The notes under the pieces were generated by a model. It had not been told where the DNA came from. It worked only from the letters and a program-made list of their open reading frames with translations, and did not search any database. DNA of 64,000 bases from Azolla caroliniana (taxonomy: Eukaryota > Polypodiophyta): NCBI GenBank assembly GCA_043228905.1, contig JBHGNT010000014.1, positions 62,001 through 126,000 on the forward strand, given 5' to 3'. Made by a program: the position numbers and the translations under genes. Below are positions 31,001 through 43,000 of this stretch, in pieces (the first letter of the stretch is position 1; the number at the start of each line of letters is the position of its first letter).

Positions 31001-34000
31001 AGCTTTTTATCCCCTCCAAAGTCTTGGTGTATTATTCACTAATCCAAATACAAAGTCCTAAGGGATGTTCAGCCCTCCGTCTTCTGGTGTATTCCTCGTT
31101 GATCCCTAGCCGTGAATGGGGTCGTGTCCATCCCAAAGTTGCATTTCTATTTTTGGAATTGCCTTAATTCTTTGATGGCTTCCAATCACGCAAAGCTGCC
31201 ATCAAGACTGTTAGATATAATCAATGATCAGCCCCAAGTTGTAAATCTATCCCCATATGTGCTCTTAGAGTGCACATTTTGTGATAGCGCCCCAAATGAG
31301 GAGCGGCTAGTGTGCAACTCGACCATATGGGTCGATAAGGTGTTAATCTAGGAAACCGTAGATGCGTAGGACACAATATATTTAGGAAAGAGAGAAATAG
31401 ATAAAAGGATTGGCTAATCAAGTCAGCTAGAATATTTTGTGGGCAAGTTACGATGTACTTAGTCTTGAAGTATGCGTCATTGACTTCAAGATAAGTATTA
31501 TCTAGCACTAGCCTGTACCTAGGGAGTTGGGTCATATTAAATGACAAGTCAGTTGACAGAAAAGGAATATCTCCACTACTGTCAACTGACTTGCACATTT
31601 ATACTAAGACCAAACATAGATTATAAGTCACTTTTCTCACACAGTGGTCAGATTGATCATCAGTCCCCACTAATTTTGTAGTGAGCCGGTCCATATCCTA
31701 TCTAAGCTCTAAGGTGTGAGCGCATGGGAAAACTACCATTTTGAACTACTCTCATATGTAATAGAAATTCTGTTTTCATATATCCATCTCTGCAGTTGTA
31801 ACTCTATATACCTATCTACTCGATTCTCAATATTTCTAATTTGGTATCAGAGCGAAGAGGTTGATCTAGATTAGGTATATACGGGTAGTTGCTGTCTAGC
31901 AACAGAGAGAAATAGAGAGAGAGAGAGAGAGACAGAGTATCAATGGCCTTGTCCACGAATGTTGCAGCTGCTCCATTGCGCATTCGCCCACCTCCATTGT
32001 CTGATGGAAAGCTAGATGGAACCAACTACACTCTATGGAAGTTCAAAATGTCTGCCATTTTGGATTCCTACGAGTTGTTGGAAACAATCATGGGACCCAC
32101 AGGGGGAGACCCTGAGCCCATGGCAACCTTTGACCCTGCACACCCTACCACATCAATTCCTCCAAATGCTGATCTACTTCGAGCCTGGAAGAGAAGGAAT
32201 GCTGATGCGCTATGTACCATAGTCACTGGTGTATGTGACTCTGTACTAACACTAGTGCAACATACAACTAGGGCACATGAAGCTTGGAGCATATTGGCCA
32301 GCCAGTATGAGACCAGAAACTATACAAGGATACAAAACCTCGAAAATCAGCTTGCTGCAGAGAAGCTCGCTGATGGAGAGAAAGTAGAATCCTTTGTAAA
32401 AAGGATTAAGGATCTTCAAGATCAGCTGACGGCTGTTGGAGTAGTCGTCTCTCAAGAGGATATGGCTCGTCGGTGCATTCGAGTACTTCCTTTCAAGTAT
32501 GATGGCATTGTGACAGCATTGAACACTCAGGTTCGACCCACTCCTTTAAAATTTGATGAACTAAGTGCAATGCTGCTTGAAGAGGAGCTTCGGCTGAAGA
32601 CAAGAGAAGAAAGGGAAGATTCAGCATTTGTCTCTAGGACTAAGGGTGAAGGGGCATCCAATTCAAACAATGCGAATAGGATACCGAAGAAGAAGAAGTT
32701 CAATGGATTGTGTTTCTATTGTGACAAGAAGGGTCACACAATCAAGGATTGTCGAAAGAAGATGGCGGATGAGAAGAATGGTTCTAATAAGACTTCTTGG
32801 AGAGAGCCCGAGTCCGCTAACAATGTCGTAGATGAACTAGAGTTATGGGTCGCAACTGAAGAAGTGTGTTCTTCAGTTGACACTCAAGTTGTTGATGAGT
32901 CTTGGATTCTCGATAGTGGAGCATCCCGACATATGACCAGTAATCGTGACTGGTACAGTTCTTGGACACCTCTACAAGAGCCCATCAATGTTGTGGTCGG
33001 AAACAATGCTCGATGTCCGGCCAAAGGAACCGGAACCGTCTCCCTCAAAGCAACGACCGGTGGGACAAAGCATCTCTCTCAAGTGTTGTACGTGCCAGAT
33101 CTGAAGAAGAATCTACTGTCCATTTCTGCACTGACTGACAAGGGTCTTGATGTTCGATTCAAGAAGTCGGGTGCAGAAATAACAGATTCTGCTGGCAAGG
33201 TTGTAGGAATAGGGGTGAGGCGCAACAATCTCTATGAGCTGAGCGCGTTTACCATTTCTACTGACCACAGCACAAGTACCAACACAAAGCAATGGCATGA
33301 GAGATTTGGGCATCTCAACGTTGCTGTGTTGAAGGAGATGAAGAAGTCGAATATGGTAGTTGGGTTGCCAACCCTATCTGACTTAAGTCATGTTTGTGAT
33401 GCTTGTATGATGGGCAAGCATCAAAGATCAGCCATTCCAAAAGAGAGTCAAAATCGGGCAAAGACTCCTCTACAGCTAATACACATTGACCTCTCTGGAA
33501 AAATGGTGACTCCTGCAATGGGTGGATCTCTCTACTATATGCTAATAGTCGACGACTTCAGCAGAAAGATGTGGGTTTACTTCCTTCGGGAGAAGGCTGA
33601 AGCTTTTAAAATCTTCAAAAGATGGCATAAGTTTGTCGAGCGAGAGTCTGGAAAGTTAGTGAAGGAGCTACGCTCTGATCGAGGTGGAGAATTCTTATCA
33701 ATAGAATTCTGTGAGTATTGCAAAGAGCATGGAATTAAGCGCCAACTTACAACTGCCTACACCCCACAACAAAATGGCGTTGTCGAACGTCGAAATCGAA
33801 CAGTTGTCGAGATGGCTAGGTGTATGTTGAAGGCACAAGCGCTGCCCGACCCATTCTGGGCTGAAGCAGTGAACACAGCAGTTTACATCCTCAATCGGAG
33901 CTACACGAAGGCACTTCAAGGGAAAACACCCCAAGAAGCTTATTCAGGCAAGAAACCTTCAGTGCTGCACTTCAGAACCTTTGGGTGTATGTGCTACGCA

Positions 34001-37000
34001 CATATTCCAGATGTGAGCAGAAAGAAGTTGGATGCTAAAAGCAAAAAGTGTATCTTTCTCGGATATAGTGAAGAGTCAAAGGCCTATCGACTCTACGATC
34101 CAGAGGCAAGAAAGATATTGACAAGCCGCGATGTGGTGTTCGATGAGGAACAACCACAGCTAGCTGAGAACAACGATTCTCAAGTTATCTCATCAACTGA
34201 AGAAGTATTTTACCCAATCCCGACCCATTATCCAAAAAAGGAAGCTGAACCATCTGATGGTAATGGTTCACTAGTTCAGCCTATGCCAGTCCCACATGTA
34301 AAGAAAATACCTAAGTGGGCTCAGCAACTCTTCAATGATCATACTCCTAAAGTTGAGTTTCCTGAAACTTCAACTGATGGATTACGAAGATCAAGAAGAA
34401 TACAGGAGCAAGGAAGAACCTCTGACCACATTGTCAACATGGCTCTGATGGTGGACATCATAGGCTCAGTGAGTGAGCCGACCTCGGTGGAGGAAGCTAT
34501 GGCCGACCCGAAGTGGAAAGAGGCGATGATATCAGAATATGATAGCATCATGAAAAATGACACATGGGAGTTGGTAGAGAGGCCAACAAAGAAGAAGGTG
34601 ATAGGCACGAAGTGGGTATGGAAAGTAAAGTATAAAGCTGATGGCTCTTTGGAGAAATTCAAGGCCAGGCTAGTAGCGCAAGGATACTCCCAAATTGAAG
34701 GGTTCGATGTACAAGAAACATTTGCCCCGACAGCTTGCATGACAACAATTCGAATGGTCATAGCGTTGGCTGCTTCAAGAGGATGGCCGATTTATCAAAT
34801 GGATGTCAAATCAGCATTTCTGAATGGGCATCTCAAGGAGGAGGTATATGTGACACAACCACCGGGGTTTGAGATACCGAATTCAGAAAACAAAGTTTGC
34901 AAGCTGAAGAAGGCACTATATGGTCTAAAGCAAGCACCAAGAGCTTGGAACAAGAGGATAGACAGCTTCTTACGATCAATCGACTTTAAGCAATGTGCTT
35001 CGGATGCAAGTATGTATGTCAAAATGAAGGACGGGAAACAAGTCATCATTATCATTTACGTGGATGATCTAGTACTTATTGGTGACCATGAAGAGTGCAT
35101 TGGCCAAACACAAGAGTGTTTGAAAACTGAGTTTGAAATGACAGACTTGGGGATTCTACACTACTTCCTTGGAATTGAGGTTTGGCAAACCTCGGTCGGC
35201 ATCTTCATGTCACAAAGAAAGTATGCAACAGAGATCTTGAAGACCTTCGGGATGATGGACAGCAAGTCGAAGTCGACTCCAATGGAGTCAAACTGCAAGC
35301 TATCCCAAGAAGACTCATCACCAATGGTTGACATAAGGAAGTATAGACAACTAGTAGGAAGTCTAATTTTCCTATGCAACACTAGGCCGGATATTTGTTT
35401 TGCAGTCAATGTGGTGAGTCGATTCAGCAACAAGCCGAAGGAGACTCATTGGAAAGCTGCTCTACGTGTATTAAAGTACATTGTGGGTACTTTAAATTAT
35501 GGAATCTTCTACAAGCCAACAATTGACCAACTTAGTGGATATTGCGACTCCGATTGGGCTGGAGATAGTGATTCCAGAAAATCAGTTTCTGGATATTGTT
35601 TTTCAATAGGATCTGGAGCTGTTTCATGGAGTAGTAAAAAACAACCAACAGTGGCACTATCTTCAACGGAGGCAGAATACAAAGCAGCATGCATAGCGGC
35701 ATGCGAGGTAGTTTGGCTAAGAAGAATCCTTATGGATGTGGCAGTCCCAATAAGGACGGCAACGGTATTGAGGTGTGACAATCAGAGTTGCATGGCCATT
35801 GCCAAGAACCCCGTATTTCATGCACGTACTAAACACATAGAGATTCAGTATCACTATGTGCGGGAGCTAATAAATGATGAGATTGTGGAGCTTGAGTACT
35901 GTCCAACATCAGAAAATGCTGCAGATATCTTCACAAAGGCGCTTGGAGTAGAACAGTTGCAACAACACCTTCGACGACTAGGTGTTGGCCCAATTCCAAG
36001 TGAACTCAATGGGTTGATCATTGAGGGGGCGTGTTAGATATAATCAATGATCAGCCCCAAGTTGTAAATCTATCCCCATATGTGCTCTTAGAGTGCACAT
36101 TTTGTGATAGCGCCCCAAATGAGGAGCGGCTAGTGTGCAACTCGACCATATGGGTCGATAAGGTGTTAATCTAGGAAACCGTAGATGCGTAGGACACAAT
36201 ATATTTAGGAAAGAGAGAAATAGATAAAAGGATTGGCTAATCAAGTCAGCTAGAATATTTTGTGGGCAAGTTACGATGTACTTAGTCTTGAAGTATGCGT
36301 CATTGACTTCAAGATAAGTATTATCTAGCACTAGCCTGTACCTAGGGAGTTGGGTCATATTAAATGACAAGTCAGTTGACAGAAAAGGAATATCTCCACT
36401 ACTGTCAACTGACTTGCACATTTATACTAAGACCAAACATAGATTATAAGTCACTTTTCTCACACAGTGGTCAGATTGATCATCAGTCCCCACTAATTTT
36501 GTAGTGAGCCGGTCCATATCCTATCTAAGCTCTAAGGTGTGAGCGCATGGGAAAACTACCATTTTGAACTACTCTCATATGTAATAGAAATTCTGTTTTC
36601 ATATATCCATCTCTGCAGTTGTAACTCTATATACCTATCTACTCGATTCTCAATATTTCTAATTAGACTGCATCCTGACATTCTATGTCTTCATTTTGTA
36701 GTGAGCTGTCTGCAGCTATTCTCCCAATGTTTCGAATTCCCTGTTTGAATCCGTAAATTCTTCTTCCTGGTGTATTGTTTGGCGATCCATCAGGTCCTAA
36801 ATGAGGTTCGGCCATGGCTTCTTGATGTCTGCTGATCCCTAGCTTTGAATCGAGTCTTATCCATCCCAAAGTTCCATTGCTACTTTTGGAATTGCCTTAA
36901 TTGTTTGATTGCTTCTCATCATAGGGAGCTGCCTCCAATTCTGTATCGTGACTTGCAACATCTTCATTTTGTAGTGAGCTGTCTGCAGCTATCCGACAGA

Positions 37001-40000
37001 TAATTTCAAATTCCCATTTGAATCCAAGGAGCTGGTTGGCCTTTATCCATTTGCTTACACAAAACATGTATATTCAAATTTCCAAAAATGCGGCTGAAAT
37101 TTTAGCTCCAAATATGCTGAAACTGAAACATCCGTTGATTTTACGACGTCTGTACTATTAGATTCTTGAGTTTAATGTGGGTATGAGTAGGAAGCACTCG
37201 TTTTGAGGGGAAGTACCTCCCTGATTTCTGCAAAGCATGTCCATTGTCTGGCAATATTTCCTCTTTACCATCTTAGGCATGATCTAATTTGCTAGTTCCA
37301 CCATTTGCTCCATCACTTATTTTTTAAAGGTAAAGAGGGATGTTTGACGGATCAGCTATTGAGAGATGACATTCAGCAAACAGGACTGTAGTAGAGATGA
37401 GAGTAGAGACACACAGATCTTTGGTGTACCCAACTGCCTTGATTGGTACACAAGAAAAAAAAAGGTTATTATATTAGTTAACCTTACAAAGAAAGTGGTG
37501 TGTTCACATTACAAAAGGAGGTGTCCTGTCCAGGTGAACAATGTGTTCACATATACGAATAATTACCTAATTTGTGAACTACGGGCCTTTACACCTAACA
37601 ACCTCCCACTTAAAGGTCCGATGTGAACATTCAAGTAACTCCCACTAACTGTATGCAATACTCATGTCGAGCTTTGCCAAGACTTTTAGTGAGAATATCT
37701 GCAGGATTATCCTGTGTTTTGATCTTAGTCAATGTGACTAGACCATCCTCCAAAACTTGTCTAATAAAGTGATGTCGCACATCAATGTGTTTGGTGCGCG
37801 AATGAAACATGGCATTCTTAGCCAGATACACAGCACTTTGGCTATCACATCCTAACACAGGAGTACTAACAGACATGCCAAGATCTTCACCAAGCCTGCT
37901 GAGCCATATAGCTTCCTTTGAAGCTTCTGTAGCTGAAATATCTTCAGCTTCAGTAGTATTCAGTGCTACGATCTTTTGCAATTTGGAGCACCAAGACACT
38001 GCTCCACCAGCAACTGTAAATATATGCCCGCTAGTAGACTTACGTGTATCCAAGTCACCTGCCATGTCTGCATCACAATATCCCTGCAAATTTAATGCAC
38101 CCTTCCCATAGCATAAACATTTTCGCTGTGTACCTTTAAGATACCTGAAAACACACTTGGCAGCCTCCCAATGTGCTTTCCTGGGATTAGACATATAACG
38201 ACCAACAACTCCCAGTGCATAAGCAAAATCTGGACGAGTAGCTACCATAGCATACATTAGAGAACCACATGCTGATGCATAAGGAATTCCCTTCATAACA
38301 TTGATTTCCATCTCATCCTTTGGACAATCAGCCTTGCTGAGTTTAAGATATGATGGCAAAGGAACTCCAAGGGACTTTGCTTCTGCCATATTAAATCTGT
38401 TAAGCACTTTTCTTGTGACAAAAACAACAATTTGTCTTTTCTGTTTCTACTGATTCTCATGCCCAAAATATGCTCTGCATTTCCCAAATCTTTCATAGAG
38501 AAGACCAATTTCAGTTGATCTTTTAGAGCATCAAGACTAGTCTTTCTTTTCCCAGCTAGCAACATATCATCCACATATAGAACAAGTATGATAGGACTGT
38601 CATCGATATCCTTTTTCGTGTATAAATAATGATCTGCATAGCTACGATCAAAGCCTTGAGAAAGCATAAAAGTATCAAACTTCTTATACCACTGTCGTGG
38701 TGCTTGTTTTAGGCCATACAAGCTACGTTTTAGTTTGCATACCAAATGGTCCTTGTTAGAGACTACAAAACCCTCAGGTTGTTTCATGTAGATCTCTTCA
38801 TCAATATCACCATGCAAAAAAGCTGTCTTTACATCCATTTGGTACAACTCCAAATTAAGCATTGCAGTGAGAGCAAATAGCACACGAAGTGTGGTCATCT
38901 TCACAACAGGAGAGAAGACCTCTTGGAAGTCAATACCTTCCTTTTGTGCATAACCGTTGGCAACTAATCTTGCCTTGTATTTTGGTTTCCCTTCAATTTC
39001 CTTTACCTTATAAATCCACTTATTTGGAAGAGCTTTCCTTCCTTGAGGTAAGGACACAAGATCCCATGTATCATTTGCATATAAAGATTTTATTTCTTCT
39101 TGCATTGCAAGCTCCCACTTACTACTAAGTTCACATGACATTGCCTCCTTATAAGTAAGAGGTTCACCCTCATCTGACAGCATGACATAATGCAAAGAGG
39201 GGTCATATCTATATACCTGCCTCCTTGAACGATTAGACCTACGTACCCAATGATCAGTATTTTCTGGGATTGGTTCTAAATCTGGAGGAAAATCATTTTC
39301 AGCACTTTCTGGCTGTTGCAAACCATGTCCAGCATGTTGTTCGACATCTATATTTTGTTCTTCAGTACCTTCATCTCGTTGACCAATACCTTCATGAGCA
39401 TCTCTTTGCTGTCCAACTTCTTCTGGCTCAAAGATAACTGGTTGATCATCATATTCAACCTTTGGTATAGCATCATGAGGTTTATTTTCAGATTTTGTGG
39501 ATGGCTGTAATTGCTGAAATGTAACGCTCTTAGAGTTCCCAACAGAGGAACAAGCATTTTTCAGCAATTTTTCTTCATTAAAAACAACATCCCGGCTGCG
39601 TACAATTTTTCTGGACTGAGGTAACCAAATCCTATAGCCCATTTCACCTTCATCACCATAGCCCATAAAAATGCCCATGGTGGACTTAGCATCGAGCTTA
39701 TTTCTCAGCTCACTTCTAATGTGTACAAATGCATCACAACCGAAAATTCGTAAATGGTCATATGAGGCTGGTTTGCCAGACCAAACCTCCTCAGGGATTC
39801 CATTTTTTAAGGACTTGTTAGGAGAACGATTACATATATGAACCGCGGTTTTTAATGCTTCTCCCCAAAATTCATGAGGGAGATTAGCTGTGGACAGCAT
39901 GCATCGTACTCGCTCACACAAGGTCCTATTATACCTTTCTGACACCCCATTTGACGAAGGGTTATATGGAGCTGTAAGCTCTCTTTTAATACCATGTAAG

Positions 40001-43000
40001 TCACAATAAGACTTAAATTCTGCAGATGTAAACTCACCCCCATTATCTGTTCTGAGACATTTCAGTTTTGTCCCTGTTTGAGTAGTCACAAATGCATGAA
40101 AAGATTTAAATGCATCAAATGCATCACCGTTTCTTTTCATCAAGTACACCCAAATCTTCCTAGAATAATCATCGATAAAGGAAATAAAATATGCAGCACC
40201 GCCCAAGGATTTTACAGGCATGCTACATACATCAGAATGCACCAAATCTAGCACATTTGGTTTACGAGAGATACCAGAATAATAAGAATTTCTCACTTGT
40301 TTGCCAAATAGACAATCATTACAAAAAACCAGCTTTGATCCTTTAACATCAAATCTTTTTAAAGCAGAAAGGACTTCAAGTCCTTTTTGGCTCATATGTC
40401 CTAATCTCTTATGCCAAAGCTCTAAATGAGAGTTGAATTCAGCAATAGCAAGAAACTTTCCAGGTAAAGCTTTACATTGCAAACAGTACAAAGTGCCCTT
40501 TTTGCAACCTTTCACAATAACCATAGATCCTTTCTTTAGTTTCCATAATCCACCACCGAATAATGTGGTGTAACCATGCAAATCCATCTGTCCTACAGAT
40601 AGCAAACTTTTCTTAATGCCAGGTACATACCTAACATCTTTGATCACAAGCTCTTGACCATTATCCAAAGACAAGTGTATGGTTCCAATACCATCAATAT
40701 TGTAAGCACTATTGTTACCAAGATAAACTTTTCCATAACTGCCTGCATCAAATGTGGTAAAGCACTCCAAACATGGAGTAACATGAAAAGAAGCCCCGGA
40801 GTCTACTATCCATGTCTGTGTCAATCCATCATCGATTGACAATAAAGCATCAATAACATCTTTTTTGGTGATTTGCATGTCTTGAACATGAGCTATAAAG
40901 GCATCACCTGTAATACAAAGTACATCACCATCTTCACCAGATAGGTCTTCAATGATAACATTTGAAGCCATATTAGCTTTCTCTGTTGTATTAAACTTAT
41001 CATCTTTGTTTTTCTTCTCTCCTACATTCTTCTTCCTTTCTAGTTCCATCTTCCAATATCTACAATCAGGTTTCTTATGACCTTTACGGCCACAATGATA
41101 GCATGTGATATCTTGTTGTTTTCCTTTCCCTCTACTCTTACTTCTATTTCTTTGTCCTACATTTGGGTTCCTCTTATCATATCTCCCCCTAATATTGTAT
41201 GTTGAACCACTACCTTCTCCGCTAGATTGTCTTCTAATCTCTTCACCGAGAATAGAGCCCCGCACACCATCGAAGGTCAAGGTGGGGCTATTAGATAGTG
41301 AAACAACTAATGTTTCCCACAAATCCGGTAAAGTCAAAAGTAGGAAGATAGCTTTGAGCTTGTCATCAAAAGCTGGTAATCCTGAATCTTGTAGTTGGGA
41401 GAGAGTACTTGTGAATAACGATAGATGCTCTGTTGCACCTTTCGACTCATCAAGCCTCATACTGACAAGTTTTCTCATCAAATGCACCTGATTCATAGGA
41501 GTAGTATTCTCGTAAGTTTTCTTAAGTTTCTCCCAAACTTGATGGCAGTAGTCAAGCCCTTTACATCTACAAGAATTTCATCAGAAACAGCCATTTTAAT
41601 ATATGTAATGGCTTTCTTATTTAGAGTGTTCCAAGCATCATTTTCCATGCTCTCTGGTTTCTTTTCTACGAGAGCATCTTCACAATCTCTTAGAAAGAGG
41701 ATGCCCAACATACGCTCTTTCCACAATTTGAAACCTTTTCCATCAAATCTCTTGATTTCAAAGAGGTTTTTCACTTCAGCTGAAGTGGAGGCCATTGCTC
41801 GCAAGATTTATGACAGATGCCTTCAGAAATTGAGCAGAATACCAATAGGAAAGGGTCTGACAGATTTTATTTTATTATTATTTTTATTTTTTAAATCTGT
41901 GTTTTCTGCTGATTCTGAATCTAAAGAAAAACAGCAAAGCAGAGGAAAGAGATTTGGGTCTGATACCAGTTAAAGGTAAAGAGGGATGTTTGACGGATCA
42001 GCTATTGAGAGATGACATTCAGCAAACAGGACTGTAGTAGAGATGAGAGTAGAGACACGCAGATCTTTGGTGTACCCAACTGCCTTGATTGGTACACAAG
42101 AAAAAAAAAAGGTTATTATATTAGTTAACCTTACAAAGAAAGTGGTGTGTTCACATTACAAAAGGAGGTGTCCTGTCCAGGTGAACAATGTGTTCACATA
42201 TACGAATAATTACCTAATTTGAGAACTACGGGCCTTTACACCTAACATTTTTAATGTGTGATATGAATGGTGGGCACTCTTTTGACAGGAACTCCCTTGA
42301 TTTGTGCAGAGCATATTTATTGTTTCTCAACTTTCCTAGACTACCATTCTTAGCCATCTATCATATGACTTGCTTGTTCCAGAGGATAGTTTCTACAAGT
42401 GTTATATTCATTTGCTTCATCTCTTGATTATAATCTGACATTCGAAATAACTTCCTGCTTGATTTGTGCAAACCATCTTCATTTTCTGGCTACTTTTCTT
42501 CTCCACCATACTTGGCCATTAGAATTTCTCTAAACTATTATTGTTACTTTATGCTTCACGAAACACCATGCTCCATATCATCTTTCTCTAGATATTGATA
42601 TAGAGTGGGATGCTCCTCCTAGAGTTTTTGTTTTGATCTAACTGCCATGCCGGCTGCAAGCTTCTGCATGTCATTCACTTGCATCTTCTTTAATATGGGA
42701 AACCCAGATAGCTGAACCATCCATGTTACACCATTGTATCTTTGATAAATCCATTGGGCACTGTAGATCACACATTCTGTCCCATTGCATAATGTACAGG
42801 TGAGCCCAAGTTTGTCAAATCATCTGCCAACACCTGGATTGGTTGTGCTGAGGAGATTTAGTTTTCCTTCTGGTGGTTTGTGAATTGTAAAGTTCAAGTT
42901 AAGTTTTTAGCAGGGTAAATTTACTTGAGCACTCTTGTTCACTCCTTGGCCGAGGCTTTTAAGCTCTGTTTTGGATCATAGAGGCTTCAGTGTAAAAGTT

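Larger units (their letters stand above)
31209..36664 (+). mobile_element. Copia B: intact, very young LTR retrotransposon in glyoxalase II intron 3
   Basis: The LTRs 31209-31841 and 36032-36664 are both 633 bp and I found no difference on reading them against each other. PBS TGGTATCAGAGC at 31842-31853, one full-length ORF, polypurine tract 36021-36031. The target duplication is short: AGAC before the 5' LTR (31205-31208) and AGAC after the 3' LTR (36665-36668), or AAGAC/TAGAC if the LTR is one base shorter. The element lies in the same sense as the host gene. Identical LTRs and an open ORF point to very recent insertion, with activity possible. Confidence 0.95.
37325..42247 (-). mobile_element. 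Copia C: Tork-like LTR retrotransposon, antisense in glyoxalase II intron 3
   Basis: LTRs at 37325-37600 and 41971-42247 (276 and 277 bp, about three differences), with target duplication TTTTT (37320-37324 and 42248-42252). The PBS in minus sense is TGGTATCAGACC (41968-41957). The LTR runs TGTTAGG...CTTTA, ending TA rather than CA; the poly-T target leaves one or two bases of doubt. It is nearly full-length, but its single frame is broken twice. Orientation is opposite to the host gene. Confidence 0.93.

Noticed and set aside
31221-31598. 125-codon minus frame, present identically at 36044-36421
   Set aside because: It is antisense LTR sequence of Copia B, duplicated because LTRs are duplicated.
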